The notes: a model not told the origin generated them from the sequence alone. Counted from the first letter of the stretch, positions 1 through 5,716 are shown. The stretch: 7,665 bases of DNA from Alphaproteobacteria bacterium (GCA_030040495.1 JASHTP010000479.1:1-7665); one strand, 5' to 3'. Numbers and translations are program-made.

Positions 1-275
1 CGGCCGGCGTGCTCGCCGAGCGGCTGGGCGTGCCGCCGTCGTCGCTGTCGTTCCACCTGCGGACGCTCCAGCACGCCGGGCTGATCGCGCAGCGCCGGGC
101 AAGCCGGCAACTGATCTATGCCGCCGACTTCGCCGCCATGAACGCGGTGCTCCAATACCTGACCGAGAATTGCTGCGGCGCGGAGGGCGCCTGCGCCCCC
201 GTCTGCAATCCCGCCACCGCCCTTGCGACAGGAGGAAAACAGCATGAAACGCCTGCACGTGCACGTCGCCGTTGA
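1..275 (+). CDS. arsR: ArsR-family arsenic-responsive repressor, 5' truncated
   Basis: This is the C-terminal part of a winged-helix metalloregulator that would repress the ars operon until it binds trivalent arsenic. The reading frame is already open at base 3, so the start and roughly the first 30 residues lie outside the window; the GTG at base 9 is an internal valine. The recognition-helix region reads VPPSSLSFHLRTLQHAGLI, followed by a wing (RRASRQLIYA), which is classic for the family. Near the C terminus ENCCGAEGACAPVC carries a vicinal Cys pair and a further Cys six residues after the second one. This is the same spacing as the C-terminal As(III) site described for Acidithiobacillus ferrooxidans ArsR (Cys95, Cys96, Cys102), and it differs from the helix-4 CxC site of E. 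coli-type ArsR. The stop lies 32 bases inside arsI, so the two are translationally linked. Family is certain; ligand preference is inferred. Confidence 0.9.
   Translation, partial: AGVLAERLGVPPSSLSFHLRTLQHAGLIAQRRASRQLIYAADFAAMNAVLQYLTENCCGAEGACAPVCNPATALATGGKQHETPARARRR
230..240 (+). promoter_or_regulatory. Strong ribosome binding site of arsI
   Basis: A full AGGAGG (230-235) followed by AAAAC sits inside the last codons of arsR, with 8 bases between it and the ATG at 244. It decides the arsI start. An in-frame TTG at 223 would add seven residues but lies upstream of this site and has no Shine-Dalgarno sequence of its own. Confidence 0.8.
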
Positions 276-729
276 CGATCTGGAGCGCTCGATCCGCTTC
301 TATTCGACGCTCTTCTCGGCCGAGCCGAGCGTGGTCAAGCCCGATTACGCCAAATGGATGCTGGAGGACCCGCGCGTCAACTTCGCGATCTCCTGTCGCG
401 GACGGGACCATCTCGGCCTCGATCACCTCGGCATCCAGGTCGAGCGCGCCGACGAGCTCGCCGAAGTCTATGGGCGGCTCAAGCAGGCCGAGGGACCCGT
501 GCTCGAGCAGGGCGCCACGACCTGCTGCTATGCGCGGTCCGAGAAGTCGTGGATCGCCGATCCCCAGGGCGTGGCCTGGGAGGCGTTCCTGACCCATGGC
601 GAAAGCACGGTTTACGGCGACAGCGTCGATCTCGCCCCGGTGACGAGCGCGTCGGCCTGCTGCGCCCCGACCGTCGCGCCGAGCCAATCCGCGCCCGCGG
701 AGACGGCGTGCTGCGCGTCGAACGGCTGA
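244..729 (+). CDS. arsI: ArsI-type C-As lyase (ArsI/CadI-family VOC dioxygenase)
   Basis: Predicted cytosolic Fe(II)-dependent extradiol-type dioxygenase that cleaves the carbon-arsenic bond of methylarsenite, giving arsenite, and so detoxifies organoarsenicals. The 161-residue protein opens with RLHVHVAVDDLERSIRFYSTLF, the first beta-alpha unit of the vicinal-oxygen-chelate fold. Likely metal ligands are His5 (His7 is an alternative), His61 in LDHLGIQV and Glu113 in GVAWEAF. The substrate-binding vicinal cysteines are Cys94-Cys95 in ATTCCYAR, the hallmark separating ArsI/CadI from ordinary glyoxalases. After the fold ends near residue 118 there is a loose Ala/Pro/Ser tail with two more Cys pairs (139-140 and 156-157) that could hold thiophilic metal. 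It starts inside the end of arsR and stops 8 bases before arsC, as an operon member. CadI, a cadmium-induced relative, is the main alternative; the ars neighbours favour ArsI. Confidence 0.88.
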   Translation: MKRLHVHVAVDDLERSIRFYSTLFSAEPSVVKPDYAKWMLEDPRVNFAISCRGRDHLGLDHLGIQVERADELAEVYGRLKQAEGPVLEQGATTCCYARSEKSWIADPQGVAWEAFLTHGESTVYGDSVDLAPVTSASACCAPTVAPSQSAPAETACCASNG

Positions 730-737
730 GCACCGCC

Positions 738-1271
738 ATGGCCGGGCCCTACAACGTCCTTTTCCTCTGCACGGGAAATTCCGCCCGCAGCATCATGGCG
801 GAGGTGATCTTGCGCCGCTGGGGGCACGATCGCTTCCACGCCTGCAGCGCCGGGAGCCATCCGCGCGGGGAAGTTCATCCCATGACGGTCGAGCTCCTGA
901 AGCGGCTCCACCATCCGACCGAGGGCCTGCGCAGCAAGAGCTGGGACGAGTTCGCCCGCCCGAACAGCCCGCCGCTGGATTTCGTGTTCACGGTCTGTGA
1001 TCAGGCGGCGGGCGAGGTCTGTCCGGTATGGCCCGGCCAGCCGATGACGGCGCATTGGGGCGTCGAAGATCCCGCCGCCTTCGCGGGGCCGGAGGACAAG
1101 CAGCGGGAGCTGTTCAAGCAGGTCTATTTCCTGCTCGACAACCGCATCAAGATCTTCGCCAGCCTGCCGCTGGAAAAGCTGGACCGGCTCAGTCTCCAGA
1201 AGCGCCTCGATCAAATCGGCAAGATCAGAATGGCCGAAGCCGAGTTGCCGAAGACGGCGCCGGCGGGCTGA
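738..1271 (+). CDS. arsC: Arsenate reductase, thioredoxin-linked ArsC (first copy)
   Basis: Reduces arsenate to arsenite in the cytosol. The 177-residue protein has the low-molecular-weight phosphatase fold: the P-loop CTGNSARS starts at Cys11, and the redox pair Cys87 (TVCDQAAGEV) and Cys95 (EVCPVWPG) follows. The three cysteines fit the triple-cysteine relay of Staphylococcus-type ArsC, which is recycled by thioredoxin. Asp111-Pro112 supplies the expected general acid. The start is the ATG eight bases after the arsI stop; there is no good ribosome site before it, so translation probably depends on coupling to arsI. The C-terminal third (RQ-rich helices after residue 118) is the part least like the second copy. 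The family is secure; a protein tyrosine phosphatase is unlikely because both downstream cysteines are present. Confidence 0.92.
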   Translation: MAGPYNVLFLCTGNSARSIMAEVILRRWGHDRFHACSAGSHPRGEVHPMTVELLKRLHHPTEGLRSKSWDEFARPNSPPLDFVFTVCDQAAGEVCPVWPGQPMTAHWGVEDPAAFAGPEDKQRELFKQVYFLLDNRIKIFASLPLEKLDRLSLQKRLDQIGKIRMAEAELPKTAPAG

Positions 1272-1308
1272 CGCGTCGAGGAGGGAACCGCCCGGAGCGA
1301 GGCTCGCC

Positions 1309-1326
1309 GACCCCCGCGGGGTCTTT
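1309..1326 (+). terminator. Short GC hairpin between the two arsC genes (weak terminator or attenuator candidate)
   Basis: GACCCC (1309-1314), a CGC loop and GGGGTC (1318-1323) form a perfect 6-bp stem followed by only three T residues. It lies in the 88-base gap between the arsC copies, the only sizeable gap of the ars operon. The U-run is too short for a confident intrinsic terminator. It could dampen read-through into the distal arsC and channel genes, or stabilise the upstream mRNA. Confidence 0.3.
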
Positions 1327-1359
1327 CGCCCAAGCTCCCGAAGCGCCGGAGACGAGCTT

Positions 1360-1881
1360 ATGCCCAAGCCGTTCAACGTCCTCTTTCTGTGCACCGGAAA
1401 TTCCGCGCGGAGCATCCTCGCCGAAGCGGTCATGAACCATCTCGGCGCCGATCGATTCCGTGCCTTCAGCGCCGGAAGCAACCCCAAGGGTGCGGTCCAT
1501 CCGCTGTCGCTGGAGCTGCTGCGATCGCTGGATATTCCGGTCGAGGGCCTGGGCAGCAAGAGCTGGACCGCATTCGCCGGCGCCGACGCGCCGGCAATGG
1601 ATCTGATCGTCACGGTGTGCGACAACGCCGCCGGCGAGGTGTGCCCGATCTGGCCGGGACATCCGGTCACCGCGCATTGGGGCCTGCCCGACCCCGCCGC
1701 GGCGGAAGGGACTCCGGCCGAGCGGCGCAAAGCGTTCAGAGCCGCGCTGAGGGCGCTCGAACGCCGCATTCACATGCTCGTCGCCCTGCCGGTGGAGACG
1801 CTCGATCCGGCGAGCCTGAAGCGCCGGGCGCAAGAGATCGGACTTCTTCCGGTCGAGTCCGCGCGGGAAGCCTTGCCGTGA
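1360..1881 (+). CDS. arsC: Arsenate reductase, thioredoxin-linked ArsC (second copy)
   Basis: A second As(V) reductase of 173 residues with the same landmarks at identical residue numbers as the first copy: P-loop CTGNSARS from Cys11, Cys87 in TVCDNAAGEV, Cys95 in EVCPIWPG, and Asp111-Pro112. By hand count about 60% of the first 112 residues are identical to the upstream copy, with the C-terminal third much more divergent. This points to an old tandem duplication or a paralogue acquired separately, both apparently kept active. A GGAG (1348-1351) eight bases before the ATG gives it its own ribosome site, unlike the first copy. The stop overlaps the proposed GTG start of the channel gene, so the two are likely coupled. 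Nothing in the sequence says whether the copies differ in substrate or reductant. Confidence 0.92.
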   Translation: MPKPFNVLFLCTGNSARSILAEAVMNHLGADRFRAFSAGSNPKGAVHPLSLELLRSLDIPVEGLGSKSWTAFAGADAPAMDLIVTVCDNAAGEVCPIWPGHPVTAHWGLPDPAAAEGTPAERRKAFRAALRALERRIHMLVALPVETLDPASLKRRAQEIGLLPVESAREALP

Positions 1882-2597
1882 CCGCGGAGCTGGCGGCGAA
1901 GCCGCGGGCGATGTCGCGCGGGCTCGAACCCTCGCTGGTGCTTGCGGCTGCTTGCGAGTTCGTCGCGACCGGCTTCCTGCTCATCGCCGTGGTCGGTTCC
2001 GGCATCATGGCCGAGCGGCTGTGCGGCGGAAACGCCGGTTTGGCGCTGCTCGCCAACGCCGTCGCCACCGGCGGCGCGTTGGTCGCCCTGATCCTCGCGT
2101 TCGGTCCGCGGTCGGGCGCCCACATGAACCCGATCGTGACGCTGGCCGCGGCGCTGACGGACGGCCTGCGCTGGCGCTTTGCCGCCGCCTACCTGGCGGC
2201 GCAGCTCGCCGGCGGCATCGTCGGCGTCTGGATCGCGCATGTCATGTTCGAGCTTCCGGTGTTGCAGCTCAGCCGGCATGTCCGGACGGGAACCGGACAA
2301 TGGGTCGCCGAGGCCGTCGCCACCTTCGGCCTTCTCGTCACCATCTGGGGCTGCCGGGCGCACCGTGCGCCGGTGACCGCCTTCGCGGTCGCGGCCTACA
2401 TCACCGGCGCCTATTGGTTCACGGCCTCCACCTCCTTCGCCAACCCGGCGGTGACGGTGGCGCGGGCGCTGACCGACAGTTTCGCCGGCATCCGGCCCGC
2501 CGATGCGCCGGGGTTCGTCCTCGCCCAGTGCGGCGGTCTCATTGCCGCCCTGCCGCTGCTGCGCGCCCTGCGGCACCTCCACAGGATTGCCGACTGA
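1878..2597 (+). CDS. MIP-family channel (aquaglyceroporin-like, AqpS-type arsenite channel)
   Basis: Integral inner-membrane channel, about 239 residues, with six hydrophobic segments (near residues 21-45, 54-76, 100-122, 142-159, 163-182 and 211-231) in two similar halves. The two pore-lining half-helix motifs are GAHMNPIVT (NPI, residues 84-86, instead of NPA) and FANPAVTVAR (canonical NPA, 189-191, followed by the selectivity-filter Arg196). The start is taken as the GTG at 1878, which overlaps the arsC stop and has GGGAAG seven bases upstream. The ATG at 1911 would give 228 residues and cannot be excluded. In Sinorhizobium meliloti an ars-operon aquaglyceroporin, AqpS, lets arsenite made by ArsC leave down its gradient. 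The location directly after two arsC genes suggests the same job here. A water or glycerol facilitator is possible on sequence alone. Confidence 0.85.
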   Translation: MTAELAAKPRAMSRGLEPSLVLAAACEFVATGFLLIAVVGSGIMAERLCGGNAGLALLANAVATGGALVALILAFGPRSGAHMNPIVTLAAALTDGLRWRFAAAYLAAQLAGGIVGVWIAHVMFELPVLQLSRHVRTGTGQWVAEAVATFGLLVTIWGCRAHRAPVTAFAVAAYITGAYWFTASTSFANPAVTVARALTDSFAGIRPADAPGFVLAQCGGLIAALPLLRALRHLHRIAD

Positions 2598-2624
2598 CCT
2601 TCCCGGCCGGCGGCGATCTTCCGC

Positions 2625-2665
2625 GCGGCCGCTCGTATGCGCGCTACACCTGGTTGAGCGGCCGC
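2625..2665. terminator. Perfect 10-bp inverted repeat at the convergent junction (bidirectional terminator candidate)
   Basis: GCGGCCGCTC (2625-2634) and GAGCGGCCGC (2656-2665) are exact reverse complements around a 21-base loop that itself has a GCGCGC centre flanked by GTA and TAC. The structure lies just past the channel gene stop and over the last codons of the opposing dehydrogenase, where both transcripts should end. There is no T-run on either side, so it is not a textbook intrinsic terminator. Confidence 0.4.
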
Positions 2666-3600
2666 AGCAGCCGGCCCGCGAGGAAAGCGCGGACGTCCTC
2701 GACCGCGTGGCCGTAGGCGAGGCGGTAGTTCTCCTCGGTGACATAGCCGAGATGCGGCGTGATCACGACATTGTCGAGCGCGAGCACGGGATGGTTCCGG
2801 GGCAGCGGCTCCGGCTCGAACACGTCGAGCCCGGCGCCGGCGATGCGCCGCTCGCTGAGCGCGGCGAGCAGCGCCGCCTCGTCGACGATCGGCCCGCGCG
2901 AGGTGTTGACCAGGAACGATGTCGGCTTCATGCGCGCGATCTCGGCGGCGCCGACGAGGCCGCGCGAGCGCGGGCTCAGCACCAGATGGATGCTGACGAT
3001 GTCGGACCGCGCGAAGAGCTCGTCCTTCGACACCAGCGCGGCGCCGGCCTCGGCGGCGCGCTCGGCGGTCAGGTTCTGGCTCCAGGCGATCGCCGCCATG
3101 CCGAAGGCGCGGCCGACCCGCGCCACCTGGCTGCCGAGCCGACCGAGGCCGAGCAGCCCCAGCGTCTTGCCGTTGAGGCCGAGGCCGAGCGTCGTCTGCC
3201 AGCGTCCGGCGCGGGCGGCGCGGTCCTCCTGCGGGATGTGGCGGAAGAGCGCGAGGATCAGGCCCCAGGTGAGCTCCGCCGTCGGGTAGGGCAGCATGTC
3301 GGTGCCGCAGACCTGCACCTTGCGGTCGGTGGCGGCGGCGAGATCGATCGAAGCGTTGCGCGCCCCGGTGGTGATCAGCAGCCGCAGATTGGGCAGCTTC
3401 TCGAAGAGCGTGCGCGGGAAGGGCGTGCGCTCGCGCATCGCCACGACGCAATCGAAGGTGTGGAGGCGCCGCGCCACGGCGTCGAGATCGTCGAGATGAT
3501 CGGCGAAGGCCTGGATGGTGGCCTGCGGGTGCAGGCTCTGCCAGTCCGCGAGCGCCAGCGCCACGCCCTGGTAGTCGTCGAGAATCGCCACGCGGATCAT
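2644..3600 (-). CDS. D-2-hydroxyacid dehydrogenase family protein
   Basis: NAD(P)-dependent cytosolic oxidoreductase interconverting a 2-keto acid and its D-2-hydroxy acid; the substrate cannot be read from sequence. The 318 residues are full length for the family. The dinucleotide-binding loop is GLGRLG (151-156). The catalytic triad is visible as Arg235 in NTSRGPIVD, Glu264 in DVFEPEPL and His283 in TPHLGYVT. At the end of the second Rossmann strand (IAWSQN) the usual acidic residue that picks NAD is absent, so NADP use or relaxed specificity is possible. The ATG at 3600 has a good GGAGG seven bases upstream (3608-3612 on the top strand). It converges on the ars operon and diverges from the FAD dehydrogenase gene, with which it shares the repeat-bearing intergenic region. 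Phosphoglycerate dehydrogenase-like and hydroxypyruvate reductase-like members are alternatives. Confidence 0.9.
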   Translation of the reverse strand: MIRVAILDDYQGVALALADWQSLHPQATIQAFADHLDDLDAVARRLHTFDCVVAMRERTPFPRTLFEKLPNLRLLITTGARNASIDLAAATDRKVQVCGTDMLPYPTAELTWGLILALFRHIPQEDRAARAGRWQTTLGLGLNGKTLGLLGLGRLGSQVARVGRAFGMAAIAWSQNLTAERAAEAGAALVSKDELFARSDIVSIHLVLSPRSRGLVGAAEIARMKPTSFLVNTSRGPIVDEAALLAALSERRIAGAGLDVFEPEPLPRNHPVLALDNVVITPHLGYVTEENYRLAYGHAVEDVRAFLAGRLLRPLNQV

Positions 3601-3614
3601 GGGCCTGCCTCCCG

Positions 3615-3685
3615 GTTTTCAGTTTTCAGTTCTCGGTCGTCAGTCAAATCTCCCTACTGATAACTGAAAATCGAAAACTGACAAC
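3615..3685. repeat. Degenerate heptamer array in inverted arrangement
   Basis: Four 7-bp units on the top strand, GTTTTCA (3615-3621), GTTTTCA (3622-3628), GTTCTCG (3629-3635) and GTCGTCA (3636-3642), face four units of the complementary type, TGATAAC (3658-3664), TGAAAAT (3665-3671), CGAAAAC (3672-3678) and TGACAAC (3679-3685). The units are phased without gaps and a 15-base spacer lies between the two blocks. The two arms can pair as an imperfect stem (23 of 31 positions match by hand count). The segment is much richer in A and T than anything else in the window. It fills most of the 143-base gap between the two divergent genes. Confidence 0.75.
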
Positions 3686-3690
3686 TGTCG

Positions 3691-3720
3691 TTGACACCGC
3701 GTCCCTCAGCCGCTCCTAAT
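3691..3720 (+). promoter_or_regulatory. Candidate sigma-70-type promoter of the FAD dehydrogenase operon
   Basis: A consensus TTGACA (3691-3696) is followed after 18 bases by CCTAAT (3715-3720), which matches four of six positions of the -10 consensus. Transcription would begin near 3727, about 17 bases before the ATG, leaving a very short leader that contains the AGGAGA ribosome site (3735-3740). It lies immediately beside the heptamer repeats, so anything binding or folding there could affect it. The -10 match is modest. Confidence 0.35.
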
Positions 3721-3743
3721 CCCCCGGCACGGCGAGGAGAGCC

Positions 3744-5237
3744 ATGGCGGAAATGAGCTGCGACATCGTGGTCGTGGGCGCCGGCAACGCGGCGTTGTCG
3801 GCCGCGCTATCGGCGCGCGAGCGCGGCGTCTCGGTGCTGGTGCTGGAGCGCGCCCCGGAGGCCGAGAGCGGCGGCAACAGCCGCTTCACCGCCGGCGCCA
3901 TCCGCACCGTCTATGACGGCGTCGACGATCTCAGGAAGCTCATTCCCGACCTCACCGCGGCGGAGATCGCGCGCACCGACTACGGCACTTACACGCGCGA
4001 GCAGTTCTACGACGATCTCGGCCGCATCACCCAGTACCGCAGCGATCCCGACCTCGCCGAGATCATGATCGAGCGCAGCCTCGAGACGCTGATCTGGCTG
4101 CGCGGCAAGGGGGTGAAGTTCCTGCCCGCCTATGGCCGCCAGGCCTTCAAGGTCGGCGACAAGACGCGCTTCTGGGGCGGGCTCACGGTCGAGGCGGTGG
4201 GCGGCGGGCCCGGCCTCGTCGCCGCCGAGCACGAGGCGGCGCGGCGCTTCGGCATCGACATCCTCTACGGCACCCGCGCGCTCAAGCTGCTGCAAGACGA
4301 GCGCCGCGTGCGCGGCGTCCATGTGCGCCGCGGCGAGCGCAGCTTCGACATCGCCGCCAAGGCGGTGGTGCTGGCGAGCGGCGGCTTCGAGGCGAACGCC
4401 GAATGGCGCACGCGCTATCTCGGCCCCGGCTGGGATCTCGCCAAGGTGCGCGGCACGCGCTTCAACACCGGCGACGGCATCCGCATGGCGCTCGACGCCG
4501 GAGCGATGCCCTGGGGCAACTGGTCCGGCTGCCACGCGGTCGCCTGGGACCGCAACGCGCCGGAATTTGGCGACCTCGCCGTCGGCGACAATTTCCAGAA
4601 GCACTCCTATCCCTTCGGCGTCATCGTCAACGCCACCGGCCGGCGCTTCGTCGACGAGGGCGCCGATTTCCGCAACTACACCTACGCCAAATACGGCCGC
4701 GCCATCCTTGAGCAGCCGGCGCAGACCGCCTGGCAGGTGTTCGACGGCAAGGTGCTGCATCTGCTGCGCGAGGAGTATCGCATCCGCCAGGTGACCAAGG
4801 CGCGCGCCGACACCATCGCCGAGCTGGCCGGGAAGCTCGAGGGCATCGACCGGCAGGCTTTCGTCGCGGAGATCGCCGCCTTCAACCGCGCGGTGCGGCA
4901 GGACATCCCCTTCGATCCCACGGTCAAGGACGGGCGGCGCACCGAGGGCCTCGCCGTGCCCAAGTCGAACTGGGCGAACCCGCTCGATACGCCGCCTTTC
5001 GAGGCCTATCAGGTGACCTGCGGCATCACTTTCACCTTCGGCGGGCTGCGCATCGACACCGCGGCGCGCGTCATCGACACCGAGGGCGAGCCCCTTCCGG
5101 GCCTCTTTGCGGCCGGCGAGCTCGTCGGCGGCCTCTTCTATTTCAATTATCCCGGCGGCACCGGGCTGCTCTCCGGCGCCGTCTTCGGTCGGCTGGCCGG
5201 CGGCTCGGTCGGACAGGCGGCCGGGGTCTCGGTATGA
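3744..5237 (+). CDS. FAD-dependent dehydrogenase, TcuA/CobZ-like (tricarballylate dehydrogenase family)
   Basis: A 497-residue soluble flavoprotein of the fumarate reductase/succinate dehydrogenase flavoprotein superfamily. The N-terminal FAD-binding site is VVVGAGNAALSAA (residues 9-21) ending in Glu35 (VLVLERAP). It is followed by GGNSRFTAGAIR (43-54), where the isoalloxazine and substrate pocket begins. The C-terminal FAD motif is LFAAGELVGG, then NYPGGTGLLSG (468-478). This pattern resembles TcuA, which oxidises tricarballylate to cis-aconitate, and the related CobZ N-terminal domain. TcuA normally works with TcuB, an iron-sulfur/haem membrane partner that reoxidises the flavin, and no tcuB is visible here, so the substrate is uncertain. 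AGGAGA sits close before the ATG at 3744; an ATG at 3753 is an alternative start. It heads a three-gene operon and overlaps the next gene by four bases. A 3-ketosteroid dehydrogenase-type relative is less likely. Confidence 0.8.
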   Translation: MAEMSCDIVVVGAGNAALSAALSARERGVSVLVLERAPEAESGGNSRFTAGAIRTVYDGVDDLRKLIPDLTAAEIARTDYGTYTREQFYDDLGRITQYRSDPDLAEIMIERSLETLIWLRGKGVKFLPAYGRQAFKVGDKTRFWGGLTVEAVGGGPGLVAAEHEAARRFGIDILYGTRALKLLQDERRVRGVHVRRGERSFDIAAKAVVLASGGFEANAEWRTRYLGPGWDLAKVRGTRFNTGDGIRMALDAGAMPWGNWSGCHAVAWDRNAPEFGDLAVGDNFQKHSYPFGVIVNATGRRFVDEGADFRNYTYAKYGRAILEQPAQTAWQVFDGKVLHLLREEYRIRQVTKARADTIAELAGKLEGIDRQAFVAEIAAFNRAVRQDIPFDPTVKDGRRTEGLAVPKSNWANPLDTPPFEAYQVTCGITFTFGGLRIDTAARVIDTEGEPLPGLFAAGELVGGLFYFNYPGGTGLLSGAVFGRLAGGSVGQAAGVSV

Positions 5238-5716
5238 GCGCGGCCATGGACCTCGTCGACAAGGAGCTGACGGCGGCGCCGCTGTTGCGTCTCCTCGACT
5301 ATTGGGAGACGAAGCGCGGCCCGCGCCGCTTTCCGTCGCGGCGCGACATCGATCCGCTCGATTTCGCCTATCTCCTCGGCAATGTCGGCCTGCTCGACGT
5401 GCTGCGCGAGCCGCTGCGCTTCCGCGTCCGCCTCTGCGGCGAAAACCTGGTGCACAAGATCGGCGCCGAGGTCACCGGCAAGCTGCTCGACGAGCTGCCG
5501 CTGCCGGAGCTGCGCGAGCATTTCGCGCGGCGCTGCCGCCAGATCGTCGAGCGCGGCGCGCCCTACCGCACCAGCGGCGACTATGTCCTCGACGAGCGCT
5601 CGTCCCGGCACGAGCTGCTGGTGCTGCCGCTGTCCGAGGACGGCGAGGCCGTCAGCATGCTGCTCTTCGCCTTCTGGTTCGCCGATCAGGCGCCGCGCCG
5701 CGGCGCGCCGCGCTGA
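5234..5716 (+). CDS. PAS_5 single-domain protein (PF07310-like)
   Basis: A 160-residue soluble protein that appears to be one PAS-like domain and nothing else. The pattern LLDYWETKRGPRRFPSRRDIDPLDFAYLLGNVGLLDV (residues 18-54, key residues W24, R29, P34, D38 and P41), followed by LRFRVRLCGENL and a GKLLDELP segment, is characteristic of the alphaproteobacterial PAS_5 family. It has no kinase, cyclase, DNA-binding or membrane part, so any signalling would need a partner. The bound ligand is unknown. Its ATG overlaps the stop of the FAD dehydrogenase (ATGA), which implies coupled translation and a related function, perhaps sensing a metabolite or redox state of that enzyme. The tail (QAPRRGAPR) is basic and probably disordered. 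Family assignment is from pattern memory. Confidence 0.75.
   Translation: MSAAMDLVDKELTAAPLLRLLDYWETKRGPRRFPSRRDIDPLDFAYLLGNVGLLDVLREPLRFRVRLCGENLVHKIGAEVTGKLLDELPLPELREHFARRCRQIVERGAPYRTSGDYVLDERSSRHELLVLPLSEDGEAVSMLLFAFWFADQAPRRGAPR

Noticed and set aside
223..243. Upstream TTG start adding seven residues to ArsI
   Set aside because: The strong AGGAGG lies after this codon and is correctly placed for the ATG at 244, whose product begins like other family members.
612..1769. Long minus-strand open frame (385 codons) across arsI and both arsC genes
   Set aside because: It runs antisense to three well-supported genes with clear catalytic motifs, shows no family pattern, and is rich in Arg/Ala/Ser as expected of shadow frames in GC-rich DNA.
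1770..2744. Minus-strand frame of 324 codons across the MIP channel gene
   Set aside because: Low-complexity Arg/Gly/Asp composition with no motif, while the plus strand encodes a recognisable six-helix channel.
2411..3451. Second minus-strand frame of 346 codons overlapping the dehydrogenase
   Set aside because: It is an Arg/Ala-rich frame-shifted reading of the dehydrogenase gene and overlaps the channel gene as well.
2503..3660. Plus-strand frame of 385 codons opposite the D-2-hydroxyacid dehydrogenase
   Set aside because: The minus-strand frame has the complete Rossmann motif, catalytic triad and ribosome site; the plus-strand frame has none and runs through the repeat array.
3615..3685. 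CRISPR array or insertion-sequence terminal repeats
   Set aside because: Units are only 7 bp, phased without spacers, and no cas or transposase gene is nearby; the inverted arms do not bracket a gene.
3807..4760. Minus-strand frame of 317 codons opposite the FAD dehydrogenase
   Set aside because: No recognisable domain; it is the antisense shadow of a gene with intact FAD motifs.
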